In this document: positions 45,063-61,646 of the stretch, piece by piece
Layout: the number at the start of each line of letters is the position of its first letter
How positions within the stretch are numbered: position 1 is the first letter of the stretch
NCBI GenBank assembly: GCA_044226865.1
Contig: JBGAGE010000002.1
Location: 561,171 to 625,170 of the forward strand
Direction of reading: 5' to 3'
Source of the DNA: TMP-86 sp044226865
Lineage (GTDB): Bacteria; Pseudomonadota; Gammaproteobacteria; Steroidobacterales; Steroidobacteraceae
Length of the DNA: 64,000 nucleotides
Position numbers and translations under genes: made by a program
The notes under the pieces: model-generated
Databases searched by the model: none
What the model was told of the DNA's origin: nothing
The model's input: the letters and a program-made list of their open reading frames with translations, nothing else

Positions 45063-45458
45063 CTACTGCCTCAGCAGAAGATTGCGGATCTCCTCCAGCA
45101 GCTGCTCGGAGCGCGGCGGGGGTGCGGGCGGTGCGGCGGGGTCCGGCTTCTTCAACCGATTGAGCGCGCGGATGGCCACGAAGATCACCAGCGCGATCAC
45201 CAGGAAATCGAACATCGCCTGCAGGAAGGCACCGTACTTGAGAAGCACGGGAGTCTTGCCATCCGCACCGGTGCCCAGCGTCAAGGCGAGATCGGAGAAA
45301 TTGACGCCGCCGATGACCACGCCAAGCGCCGGCATCACCACATCGCCCACGAACGAGGAGACGATCTTGCCGAAGGCGCCGCCGATGATGACGCCGACCG
45401 CGAGATCGACGACATTGCCCTTCATGGCGAACTCTTTGAATTCAGATGCGAAGCTCAT
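45063..45458 (-). CDS. mscL: Large-conductance mechanosensitive channel
   Basis: MscL is the homopentameric inner-membrane emergency valve opened by membrane tension. The 131-residue protein has the amphipathic N-terminal helix MSFASEFKEFAMKGNVVDLA, TM1 (GVIIGGAFGKIVSSFVGD), TM2 (FDFLVIALVIFVAIRALNRL) and a C-terminal bundle helix rich in Glu/Leu/Arg. It follows the DUF481 gene by 12 bases. Confidence 0.96.
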   Translation of the reverse strand: MSFASEFKEFAMKGNVVDLAVGVIIGGAFGKIVSSFVGDVVMPALGVVIGGVNFSDLALTLGTGADGKTPVLLKYGAFLQAMFDFLVIALVIFVAIRALNRLKKPDPAAPPAPPPRSEQLLEEIRNLLLRQ

Positions 45459-45470
45459 GGCATGGCCCTC

Positions 45471-46235
45471 TTATTTGAAGCCGTAGACGAGGTTCAACGT
45501 GGTCAGCTGGTCGAGCTTCTTCGTGCCAGCCGGCGGCTTGCTGTTGGAGTGGATGCCGTAGCCGACGCTCAGCGACAAGGCATCGCTCATCGCCACCAGC
45601 AGCGCCAGGTCGTTCTGCACCGCCGTGTTCTTGGAACCGGCCTCCACCAGGAACTTGTCGACGACCTTGGTGTTGGAGGTGAGCTTGTGTTCGAAATCGA
45701 AGCCCGCCGTGGCGATGGCGCTGCCCGTGGCATCGCCCTTGATGCGATCGATCACCGCGGTGGTCACCGGATCCTTCACCAGCGTCTGGGGACGCAGGCG
45801 GGCGTAGCCGACGCCAGCCTGGCCGGTAAACTTGGTGGCATCCGTGTCGATGAACTTGTAGCCCACGCCGGTGGTGAGGGTGGCCTGGTAGGCAAAGCCG
45901 CTGAATTTGTCCTGCTCGGCGCGCAGTGCTCCGAACCAGAACATCCGGTCGCTGAGTTTGCGGTCCAGCTGATAGCGGCCCTCGAGCCGCTGCGCCGTCG
46001 CGAAACTCGCGTTCTTGCCGTACAGGTACCCCAGGAACACGGAGTTTTTCCAGTCGCCCAGTTCGCGGGCCAGGGCCAGTTTCGCATTGGCGGAAGTCGA
46101 CTCGGCATTGCCGCGCGACAACAGCAGGCCGGCCTCGCCCTTGCCGCTCCAGCCGTCGGCATGCGCCGCACCGGTCATCAACAGGGCGATGGCGCCCACC
46201 CAAGCGGCCGTAGCGGCCCGATCATTAGTCGACAT
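45471..46235 (-). CDS. DUF481-family outer-membrane protein
   Basis: The 254-residue protein has a signal peptide (MSTNDRAATAAWVGAIALLMTG..AHA), then WSGKGEAGLLLSRGNAESTSANAKL and alternating beta-strands ending in NLVYGFK, consistent with a beta-barrel. DUF481/YdiY-like proteins have no established function; some are acid- or salt-induced. It heads a minus-strand run with mscL, yidB and the ureohydrolase. Confidence 0.85.
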   Translation of the reverse strand: MSTNDRAATAAWVGAIALLMTGAAHADGWSGKGEAGLLLSRGNAESTSANAKLALARELGDWKNSVFLGYLYGKNASFATAQRLEGRYQLDRKLSDRMFWFGALRAEQDKFSGFAYQATLTTGVGYKFIDTDATKFTGQAGVGYARLRPQTLVKDPVTTAVIDRIKGDATGSAIATAGFDFEHKLTSNTKVVDKFLVEAGSKNTAVQNDLALLVAMSDALSLSVGYGIHSNSKPPAGTKKLDQLTTLNLVYGFK

Positions 46236-46400
46236 GAGGTTCTCCCGACGATGACGAAGCGACGCGCCGTCCCTGGCGCGCTACCTAACGGGTCGGGTGA
46301 TTACACCCAGGCCCGCGGGTCGAGAGACTAGCCTCGCGCACGGCCACCGACTGTCACCAATGCTCAAGCAACTGTGAACAAGTGTTACGGACGCAATTCC

Positions 46401-46431
46401 GTGCACCGCCGTCGCCCGGGTGCACTAAAAT
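46401..46431 (+). promoter_or_regulatory. Candidate promoter and repeat before the response-regulator gene
   Basis: TAAAAT (46426-46431) lies 7 bases before the ATG, and no ribosome site is visible, so the message may be leaderless. Two copies of the palindrome GTGCAC (46401-46406 and 46420-46425), 19 bases apart start to start, could bind the regulator itself. A -35 element is not clear. Confidence 0.35.
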
Positions 46432-46438
46432 GACCGCC

Positions 46439-47131
46439 ATGCGGATAGCAGTGCTCGAAGACGACATCGATCAGGCCGAGGGAATCAGGCTGCTGCTGCA
46501 GAAAGCGGGGCACGCGGTCTACCTCTTCAACCGGGGTCGCGCATTGCTGTCCAAGCTTGCCCACGAAAGCTACGACCTCCTCATCATCGACTGGGAGGTG
46601 CCCGACCTCAGCGGCATCGACGTGCTGCACAAGGCGCGCGCGCAGCTCGCGGCGCAAACCCCCATCCTGTTCCTGACGCACCGCGACAGCGAGCACGACA
46701 TCGTGCATGCGCTGGAGGCCGGCGCCGACGACTTCCTGGTCAAGCCGCCGCGCGAACGGGAATTCCAGGCGCGGGTGATGGCGCTCGGCCGGCGCCCGGC
46801 GGCCACCCCGGCGAGCGAGATCCTGCTGCCTCCGTACCGCATCGACCTCCTCCACTCCATCGTCTACCGCGGCGACACCGCGCTCGAGCTGACGCGGCGG
46901 GAATACGAAGTGGCCCTGTTCTTCTTCCGCAATCTCGGCAAGGTGGTGTCGCGCGCGCACGTATTGGAAAGCGTATGGGGACGGGGCGGCGGCATCAGCA
47001 CACGCACCGTGGACACGCACGTGAGCCGCCTGCGCAGCGTGCTGGGCCTGTCGAGCGCGGGCGGCGTCCGGCTGACACCCGTGTATGGGTATGGCTATCG
47101 GCTGGAGACCACGGGATCCGGTGCCGCATGA
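46439..47131 (+). CDS. OmpR-family response regulator
   Basis: The 230-residue protein has a receiver domain (MRIAVLEDDIDQAEG; phospho-acceptor Asp in LLIIDWEVPD; FLTHRDSEHD; FLVKPPRERE) and a winged-helix DNA-binding domain (LTRREYEVALFFFRN; RTVDTHVSRLR; YGYGYRLE). It forms a coupled unit with the FecR-like protein (ATGA overlap) and the CHASE2 kinase. A start three codons upstream (46430) is possible. Confidence 0.9.
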   Translation: MRIAVLEDDIDQAEGIRLLLQKAGHAVYLFNRGRALLSKLAHESYDLLIIDWEVPDLSGIDVLHKARAQLAAQTPILFLTHRDSEHDIVHALEAGADDFLVKPPREREFQARVMALGRRPAATPASEILLPPYRIDLLHSIVYRGDTALELTRREYEVALFFFRNLGKVVSRAHVLESVWGRGGGISTRTVDTHVSRLRSVLGLSSAGGVRLTPVYGYGYRLETTGSGAA

Positions 47132-48741
47132 AGCGGTTGCTCCTGGCCGCGATGCTGTGCGGCGTTCTCCTGGGCGGCGCATCCCCGCACGCGGCGACAC
47201 CCTCCGCCGCCGACTACGTCTATCGCACGCAGCCGCGCGATACCCTCATCGGCATCGGCCGCCGCCTGCTGAAGGATCCGCGCCAGTGGCGCGCCGTGCA
47301 GACGTTGAACGGCGTGCGATCACCGACCCGCATGCCGCAAGGCACCGTGTTGCGCATTCCGCGCGATTGGTTGAAGCAAACGGCCGAATCGGCCACGGTC
47401 ACGAGCGTCGCAGGCGCCGCGAGCAGCAACGGCGCACCGCTTGCCCCGAACGACGTGCTGCCGCAGGGCGCCCGCATACAGACCGGCGAGGCCGGGCATG
47501 TGACCTTGACGCTCAGCGACGGATCGTTGATCGACCTCGGCCCGCGCAGCTCGCTGACCCTGGAACAGCTCACGCAATATCCGGGCACGGGCCGCCGCGA
47601 CACCTTGTTGCAATTGGACACCGGCCGCGTCGAGACCCAGGTCAAGCCGCAGGGTGAAGCCGGCCGCTTCCGCATCCGCACGCCCGTGGCGGTGAGCGCC
47701 GTGCGCGGCACCGAGTTTCGCCGCAGCATCGGCAGCGATGCGCTGGACCGGACCGAGGTGATCGGCGGCGCGGTGGCCGTGGGTACGGCCGCCGCGCAGG
47801 ACGGCGCCGGCAAGTCCGTGGACGTCGCGGCCGGCTTCGGTACGCTCAGCGATGCCGCCGGCGGGCCGCGCGCGCCCGTGAAATTGCTGCCGCCGCCGGA
47901 TCTGTCGGGCCTGCCCGCCGACTGGGGCAGCGGTTCGCTGCGCGTCGGCTTCACCGCGGTCGCAGGCGCGGTCCGCTACCGCGCGCAATTGTCGAGCGAT
48001 GCCGAGTTCCGTCAAGTCGTGGCCGAAGCCGAAGCAGCGGCACCGCCGCTGGACTTCGCCGCAGTGCCCGATGGCCGGTATTGGCTACGGGTGCGATCGG
48101 TGGATGAATTCGGCCTGGCCGGCGCCGATGCGGTTCGCGAACTGCGCCGCCATCGCCTGCCCGATGCACCGTCGCTGGCGGAGCCGGTGGCCGGGGCTTT
48201 CACCAGCGGCTCAGGTCCCGGATTCCGCTGGGAAGCCGACGCCGCCGCCTTTCAGGTGCAAATCAGCCCGGACCCCGCGTTCGCGACGCTGGCCGGCGAA
48301 TACCAAGGCACCGACCGCACCTGGCATCAGGACCTTGCGCCGGGCGAATACTACTGGCGCGCGGCAGGCTTGACGGCCGCGGGCGAACGCGGTCCATGGA
48401 GCGAGATGCGCCGCTTCGTCCACAAGCCGGCGCCGCCCGCACCCTCGATCGGCGCCATCGCCGGCAAGTCGCTGCACCTGTCCTGGCCGGCGCGTGCCGG
48501 CCAACGCTTTCACCTGCAGGTGGCACGCGACACCGCCTTCCAGCACCCGACGGTGGATACCTTCACCGATGAACGCGAGGCCACGCTGCCTTCGCCCCGT
48601 GCCGGCACCTACTACGCGCGCGTGCAGGCCACCGACGCCGATGGCTATGTCGGTCCCTGGTCGGCCCCGAGCCGGATCACCATGCCACTTCCCTGGTGGG
48701 CGCTCGTGGCGCCCGTCTTGTTGGTGCTGCCCTTCCTGTGA
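47128..48741 (+). CDS. LysM and FecR-domain periplasmic protein
   Basis: The 537-residue protein has a signal peptide (MKRLLLAAMLCGVLLGGAS), a LysM domain (YVYRTQPRDTLIGIGRRLL...VLRIP, about 30-80), a FecR domain (VLPQGARIQTGEAGHVTLTL...VRGTEFR, about 110-195) and three beta-sandwich repeats with the pattern YWLRVRSVDEFGLAG / YYWRAAGLTAAGERGPW / YYARVQATDADGYVGPW. A hydrophobic C terminus (WWALVAPVLLVLPFL) may anchor it. It may sense peptidoglycan or envelope state and signal to the kinase whose GTG start lies in its stop (GTGA). Confidence 0.88.
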   Translation: MKRLLLAAMLCGVLLGGASPHAATPSAADYVYRTQPRDTLIGIGRRLLKDPRQWRAVQTLNGVRSPTRMPQGTVLRIPRDWLKQTAESATVTSVAGAASSNGAPLAPNDVLPQGARIQTGEAGHVTLTLSDGSLIDLGPRSSLTLEQLTQYPGTGRRDTLLQLDTGRVETQVKPQGEAGRFRIRTPVAVSAVRGTEFRRSIGSDALDRTEVIGGAVAVGTAAAQDGAGKSVDVAAGFGTLSDAAGGPRAPVKLLPPPDLSGLPADWGSGSLRVGFTAVAGAVRYRAQLSSDAEFRQVVAEAEAAAPPLDFAAVPDGRYWLRVRSVDEFGLAGADAVRELRRHRLPDAPSLAEPVAGAFTSGSGPGFRWEADAAAFQVQISPDPAFATLAGEYQGTDRTWHQDLAPGEYYWRAAGLTAAGERGPWSEMRRFVHKPAPPAPSIGAIAGKSLHLSWPARAGQRFHLQVARDTAFQHPTVDTFTDEREATLPSPRAGTYYARVQATDADGYVGPWSAPSRITMPLPWWALVAPVLLVLPFL

Positions 48742-51044
48742 AGCCGGTCCCGACCGTGCAGCCCTTGCTGAAGCAATGGCTGCTGTTGCTGGCGTTGCTC
48801 GCCGCCGGCGTGTGTGCAGCCGTGCTCAGCCAGGCCTTCTGGCGCGAGGATCTGCTGCTGTACGACGCGGGACTGGCGTATGGCCCGGCCCCTGCCGACG
48901 TGCTGATCGTGGCGATCGACGATGCCAGCCTCAAGCAAATCGGGCGTTGGCCCTGGCGGCGCGCCGTGCACGCCGCGCTGCTGGAGCGCTTGCGCGCCGC
49001 TGGTGCGCGCGCCGTTGCGCTGGACGTGCTGCTGACCGAGCCGGCCGACGACCCACAGGATGATCAGCGCCTCGCCGCCGCGATGCGCGCCGGGCCGCCC
49101 ACCGTGCTGCCGCTGGTGGCCGACTGGCAACGAGCCGATCGCTCACCTCGCGAAATCCTGCCGGTGGAGCCGCTGCGCTCCAGTGCCGCGGCGCTTGCAC
49201 ATGCCCATCTTGAAATCGATCGCGACGGTATCGCGCGCAGCGTATTCCTGCGCGAGGGTCCGGACCGGGCCACGCGCCCGCATCTTGCCTTGGCGCTGTT
49301 GCAGGCCGCGGGCCTGTGGCGCGATGGCCCTTTGCCGGGTGCGCGAGCGCCGGCATCCGCAACCGACGGCGCGTGGGCGCGGGATTTCCAGGTGCTGATT
49401 CCCTTTCTCGGGCCGCCGGGTCATTTCCAGCGCGTGTCGTACATCGAGGTGTTGAGTGGCGAGCTGCCCGCGAACGTGTTGCGCGGCAAGCTCGTGCTGG
49501 TCGGCGCCACCGCACAAGGACTGACGGATTCGTTCCCGACGCCTCGTTCCGGCGAGGGCGTTCCCATGCCCGGCGTGGAAATCAGCGCCAACGTGCTGGC
49601 GGCGCTGCGCTCCCAGCGCGCCGTTCATTCGCTGCCGGCGGCGCTGAACGTGACGCTGTCGCTGCTGCCGCTGGCGCTCGCCTTCGCCGGCTTCCTGCGG
49701 CTCTCACCGCGCCATTCGTTGCTGCTGGTGATCGCGCTGGCCGCGGCGAGCCTGGCCGTGAGCCTGCTGGCGCTGCGCTTCGCCTATGCATGGTGGCCGC
49801 CGGCCGCGGCGCTGACAGCGTTGATCCTCGCCTATCCGCTGTGGAGTTGGCGGCGGCTGGAGGCGACGCAGGCCTATCTCGACGAGGAATTGGCGCAGTT
49901 CGACCGCGAGCCGCTGCCCATCGCGCCGGCCAGGCGATCGGCTGGACTGGCGCTCACCGATGCGCTGCAAGGCCGCATCGAGCGGGCGCGCGATGCCACC
50001 GCGCGGCTGCGCCATCTACGCCGCCTGCTCGGCGGCACCATCGAAAGCCTTCCCGATGCCACCCTGCTCGTGGATCGCGAGGGCCGCATCGACCTGGCCA
50101 ACCGCCAGGCCGCCGCGCTGTTCGGCGCGGCCGGCGGCCAGGCGCTGCGTGGTGCTTCCCTGCGCGAACTGCTCGATCCCCTGCTTGCCGGCCGCGACAC
50201 GAACTTCGATGCACTGGCGCTCCAGGCGCCGTCTTCGATCGAATTCCGCGACGCGCGCGGGCGCGACCTGATGCTGCGCCTCAGCCCTTTTCACGACGCC
50301 GGCGGTGCGCGCGCCGGATCGGTACTGGACATCGCCGATGTGACCGCGCTGAAGAGCGCCGAGCACGAGCGCGATGACCTGATCCGCTTCCTGTCGCACG
50401 ACCTGCGCAGCCCCAGCAGTTCCTTGCTGGCGCTGGCGCAGTTGCTGCGCGAGCCCGACCGGCGGATCGAACCGGCACAGGCGGCCGAGCGCATCGAATC
50501 ACTCGCCGGCCGCACGCTGGCCCTCGCGGAAGGCTTCATTTCGTTGGCGCGTGCGCGCTACTTGTCGGTGGAGCGCTTCCAGCCCATGGACCTGAAGGAC
50601 GCCCTGCAGGATGCCCTGGATGAGGCATGGGCGTCGGCCACGGCGCGCCGCATCGAGGTGCGCTCGGCGGCTCCTCCGGATCCGGCGCCGCTGGAGGGTG
50701 ATCGCGAAACCCTGGCGCGCGCGATCATCAATCTGCTCAGCAATGCGATCAAGCATTCGCCCGCCGGCGGCGTGGTCAACGTCGAACTGGCGCGCAACGC
50801 GCAGCGTTGGGAACTGCATGTGCGGGACCAGGGGCCCGGCATCGCAGCCGAGCGGCAAAGCCTGTTGTTCCAGCGCTTTCAGCGCGGACTGAGCGCCGCC
50901 AAGGCCGACCCCGGCGGCGTCGGCCTGGGTCTTGCGTTCGTGCGGGTGGTGGCGCAGAAGCACGGCGGCGACGTGCGCGTGGAATCCGCTGCCGGCCAAG
51001 GCGCGACGTTCATCGTGTCGCTGCCGGTTGCTTCGGGCCCCTAG
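48738..51044 (+). CDS. CHASE2-domain sensor histidine kinase
   Basis: The 768-residue protein has an N-terminal TM helix, an extracytoplasmic CHASE2 domain (VLIVAIDDASLKQIGRWPW; GKLVLVGATAQGLTD), three TM helices (about 280-365), a PAS domain (IESLPDATLLVDREGRIDLAN), a HisKA domain with His in FLSHDLRSPSSSLLALAQLL, and a HATPase domain (NLLSNAIKHSP; DQGPGI; GGVGLGLAFVRVV). The GTG start overlaps the FecR-protein stop; a start upstream would lie inside that gene and has no family similarity. It phosphorylates the OmpR-type regulator at the head of the operon, by inference. Confidence 0.92.
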   Translation: MKPVPTVQPLLKQWLLLLALLAAGVCAAVLSQAFWREDLLLYDAGLAYGPAPADVLIVAIDDASLKQIGRWPWRRAVHAALLERLRAAGARAVALDVLLTEPADDPQDDQRLAAAMRAGPPTVLPLVADWQRADRSPREILPVEPLRSSAAALAHAHLEIDRDGIARSVFLREGPDRATRPHLALALLQAAGLWRDGPLPGARAPASATDGAWARDFQVLIPFLGPPGHFQRVSYIEVLSGELPANVLRGKLVLVGATAQGLTDSFPTPRSGEGVPMPGVEISANVLAALRSQRAVHSLPAALNVTLSLLPLALAFAGFLRLSPRHSLLLVIALAAASLAVSLLALRFAYAWWPPAAALTALILAYPLWSWRRLEATQAYLDEELAQFDREPLPIAPARRSAGLALTDALQGRIERARDATARLRHLRRLLGGTIESLPDATLLVDREGRIDLANRQAAALFGAAGGQALRGASLRELLDPLLAGRDTNFDALALQAPSSIEFRDARGRDLMLRLSPFHDAGGARAGSVLDIADVTALKSAEHERDDLIRFLSHDLRSPSSSLLALAQLLREPDRRIEPAQAAERIESLAGRTLALAEGFISLARARYLSVERFQPMDLKDALQDALDEAWASATARRIEVRSAAPPDPAPLEGDRETLARAIINLLSNAIKHSPAGGVVNVELARNAQRWELHVRDQGPGIAAERQSLLFQRFQRGLSAAKADPGGVGLGLAFVRVVAQKHGGDVRVESAAGQGATFIVSLPVASGP

Positions 51045-51050
51045 CACACA

Positions 51051-51170
51051 CCGCGACATCAGGCCGGCGATGTGGTCGGCCGCCAGCGCGACGATGGTCA
51101 ACGTCGGGTTCCGTGCCGGCGCGCTGACGAACTGGCTGCCATGCGATATGAAAAGACTGGCGCACACCAC
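51051..51170 (-). pseudogene. GMC oxidoreductase C-terminal remnant
   Basis: About 35 codons on the minus strand read SLFISHGSQFVSAPARNP, then TLTIVALAADHIAGLM, which is the C-terminal signature of GMC flavoprotein oxidoreductases (the substrate/FAD-binding His and the NPTLT motif). The frame then continues antisense through the kinase gene without a stop of its own, and there is no upstream body of the enzyme. It is a scar left by deletion, 30 bases from the rpoC terminator. Confidence 0.7.
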
Positions 51171-51200
51171 GCCCGCGCCTGCATCCAATCAAGCGATACG

Positions 51201-51252
51201 CAAAAAGAAAAACGCCGGGCAAACAGGCAAAAAAACCTGCCTGCCCGGCGTT
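51201..51252 (-). terminator. Intrinsic terminator of the rpoBC unit
   Basis: On the minus strand a GC stem (AACGCCGGGCA pairing with TGCCCGGCGTT, with a second small stem inside) is followed by TTTTTCTTTTTG. It lies 14 bases after the rpoC stop and separates rpoBC from the convergent CHASE2 kinase gene. Confidence 0.88.
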
Positions 51253-51265
51253 CAGATCGAAGGGA

Positions 51266-55477
<4,212 letters not shown>

Positions 55478-55482
55478 ATCGA

Positions 55483-59565
<4,083 letters not shown>

Positions 59566-59607
59566 GTGTAAGCTCCAGGTGCCGTAGCTAGGCGGCGCGC
59601 AATTGCC

Positions 59608-59677
59608 AGGCGCGTTCGCGCCAACTTTCAACCGGGGTCGAAGCGACCCCGGCCGAGAGGCGCCCGCTTTGCGGGCG
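59608..59677. repeat. Hairpin module in the rplL-rpoB spacer
   Basis: The 202-base gap between rplL and rpoB holds a small GGCGCG-TT-CGCGCC stem, then AACTTTCAA, then a GGGGTCG-AAG-CGACCCC stem, and a CGCCCGC-TTT-GCGGGCG stem (59661-59677). The part from 59621 to 59640 and 59644-59654 is identical to the tuf-rpsJ spacer (25688-25707, 25714-25724). E. coli has an attenuator and RNase III site in this gap, so the hairpins may lower or process the rpoBC message. That is inference. Confidence 0.7.
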
Positions 59678-59767
59678 AAAAAAACAAATCTTCAGAAAAC
59701 GCGAACGCCAGCCGGCGCCCTTGGGCACCGGCCGGACATCCCGCGTTTCAAGCAACGCTTGGGCCAC

Positions 59768-60154
59768 TTACTTGATGGCAGCCTTTGCGCCGGCTTCTTC
59801 GAGCTTCTTCTTGATGGTTTCCGCATCCGCCTTCGGAATGCCTTCCTTGACGGTCGAGGGCGCGCCTTCCACCAGGTCCTTGGCTTCCTTCAGGCCCAGG
59901 CCGGTGATTTCGCGGATGACCTTGATGACGCCGACCTTGTTGGCGCCGAACTCGGTCATGGTCACGGTGAACTCGGTCTGCGCCTCGGCAGCCGGAGCCG
60001 CCGCCGCACCAGCACCGCCGCCAGCGGCCGCCACGGCCACGGGGGCCGCCGCGGTGACGTTGAACTTCTTCTCCATGTCCGCAATCAGCTCGACCACCTC
60101 GATCACCGACATCTTGGAAATCGCGTCGAGAATCTCGTCTTTAGTAACAGCCAT
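59768..60154 (-). CDS. rplL: 50S ribosomal protein L7/L12
   Basis: L7/L12 forms the stalk that recruits translational GTPases. The 128-residue protein has the N-terminal dimer helices (MAVTKDEILDAISKMSVIEV), an Ala/Gly/Pro-rich hinge and the C-terminal domain (EFGANKVGVIKVIREITGLGLKEAKDLVE). I chose the ATG at 60154, with GGAG 6 bases upstream; reading further upstream adds only four codons. Confidence 0.97.
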   Translation of the reverse strand: MAVTKDEILDAISKMSVIEVVELIADMEKKFNVTAAAPVAVAAAGGGAGAAAAPAAEAQTEFTVTMTEFGANKVGVIKVIREITGLGLKEAKDLVEGAPSTVKEGIPKADAETIKKKLEEAGAKAAIK

Positions 60155-60202
60155 TGATATCTCCAAAAATTGAATTGAATGCCTGGTCTGCCGTACGCGC
60201 GA

Positions 60203-60736
60203 TCAGCCCGCCGCCGCCTTCTTGGCATCGGCGACAGCCTGCAACGTGCGCACCAACTTGACGTTGGGAGCAGCCAGGGTGCCAACGAACTTCGCAATCG
60301 GTGCCTTGAGGACGCCCAACAACTGCGACAACGCCTGGTTGCGCGTGGGCATGGAAGCCACGCGGTCGATGTCAGTGGGCTTGAGCAACTGCCCGCCCAG
60401 CGACACCAGCGTCGTCACCAACTTGTCGTTATCCTTCGCAAACGTCTTGACGATGCGCGCCGCGGCGCCCGGGTCGTCTTGTGAGAATGCGAGGATGATC
60501 GGCCCCTTCAACACCGGAGCAATGCACTCGAAAGCGGTGCCGGCGACGGCCTTGCGCGCGAGCGTGTTCTTGACGATGCGCACGTAGACGCCTTCCTTGC
60601 GCGCGGTTGCGCGCAGGGTCGTCATCTGCGTGACCGTCAAGCCACGGTTCTCGGCGCCCACCACGGACAGCGCTTTTGACGCCACCGCGTTGACCTCCGC
60701 CACCACGACTTTCTTGTCTTCCAACTTGAGTGCCAT
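60203..60736 (-). CDS. rplJ: 50S ribosomal protein L10
   Basis: L10 anchors L7/L12 dimers to the ribosome, and in E. coli the L10-L7/L12 complex represses its own mRNA. The 177-residue protein begins MALKLEDKKVVVAEV and includes GLTVTQMTTLRATARKEGV and VRIVKNTLARKA. The ATG at 60736 has GGGAGG upstream. A structured leader of 213 bases precedes it. Confidence 0.96.
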   Translation of the reverse strand: MALKLEDKKVVVAEVNAVASKALSVVGAENRGLTVTQMTTLRATARKEGVYVRIVKNTLARKAVAGTAFECIAPVLKGPIILAFSQDDPGAAARIVKTFAKDNDKLVTTLVSLGGQLLKPTDIDRVASMPTRNQALSQLLGVLKAPIAKFVGTLAAPNVKLVRTLQAVADAKKAAAG

Positions 60737-60949
60737 CCGGTCCTCCCGTTCAGCATCTGCCAAACCGCACCCTCGTGAGAGGTTGCGGACCCTTCGGCGG
60801 AATCCATCAGCAGCTGTCTGTTGAGGTCCCACCATCTGCGCAGGCAATCTTTAAGAGCCCCGTCATACGGCCCGCCTGCGGTCTTCGATGGTGGGCGCCT
60901 CCGCATCCGACGGATGCGAAGGCAACCCTCCATCAATTCGAAAATTCCT
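60737..60949 (-). promoter_or_regulatory. L10-leader-like regulatory RNA
   Basis: The rplA-rplJ gap folds into long-range helices: 60828-60836 pairs with 60887-60895 (9 bp), enclosing 60839-60845 paired with 60874-60880 (7 bp). Between these helices an asymmetric loop of 2 and 6 bases resembles the kink-turn of L10 leaders. A second hairpin (CCGCA.CCTC-TCAC-GAGG.TGCGG) lies nearer the rplJ start. This is the expected site of feedback by L10-L7/L12. Confidence 0.7.
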
Positions 60950-61645
60950 CTAGAGATCCAGCGTCGACTGATCGACCGGCACGCCCGGTCCCATGGTCGA
61001 AGACAGCGTCAGCTTCTTCAGGTAGACACCCTTGGACGTGGCCGGCTTGATCTTCTGCAGATCGGCCAACAGCGCCAACAGGTTCTCCTTGAGCTTCACC
61101 GGCTCGAAATTCGCGCGCCCGATCTGCGCGTGCACCACGCCGCCCTTGTCGGTGCGATAGCGCACCTGGCCGGACTTGGCGTTCTTGACCGCGCCCGCCA
61201 CATCCGGCGTCACGGTGCCCACCTTGGGGTTGGGCATGAGGCCGCGGGGGCCGAGGATCTGACCGAGCTGGCCGACGATGCGCATGGCATCGGGGCTGGC
61301 AATGACCACATCGAAATCCATCTGGCCGGCCTTGACCTTCTCGGCCAGGTCGTCGAAACCGACGATGTCGGCGCCGGCCGCCCTGGCGGCGTCGGCGTTC
61401 TTGCCTTGGGTGAACACCGCCACGCGCACGGTCTTGCCCGTGCCATGCGGCATGACGGTGGAGCCGCGGACCTGCTGGTCCGACTTGGAGGCATCCACGC
61501 CCAGGTTCACCGCCACGTCGACGGACTCGTTGAACTTGGCGGTGGCGAGTTCCTTCACCAGCTTCAGCGCATCATCGATGCCGTACTGCTTGCCGGGCTG
61601 GACCTTGTCCTTCCACACCTTGGTGCGTTTGACGATCGCGGACAT
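60950..61645 (-). CDS. rplA: 50S ribosomal protein L1
   Basis: L1 forms the mobile stalk that moves deacylated tRNA out of the E site and represses the rplK-rplA operon in E. coli. The 231-residue protein begins MSAIVKRTKVWKDKVQPGK and has the MPHGTGKTVRVAVFTQG and LGPRGLMPNPKVGTVT signatures. Its ATG is one base after the rplK stop. Confidence 0.97.
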   Translation of the reverse strand: MSAIVKRTKVWKDKVQPGKQYGIDDALKLVKELATAKFNESVDVAVNLGVDASKSDQQVRGSTVMPHGTGKTVRVAVFTQGKNADAARAAGADIVGFDDLAEKVKAGQMDFDVVIASPDAMRIVGQLGQILGPRGLMPNPKVGTVTPDVAGAVKNAKSGQVRYRTDKGGVVHAQIGRANFEPVKLKENLLALLADLQKIKPATSKGVYLKKLTLSSTMGPGVPVDQSTLDL

Positions 61646-61646
61646 C

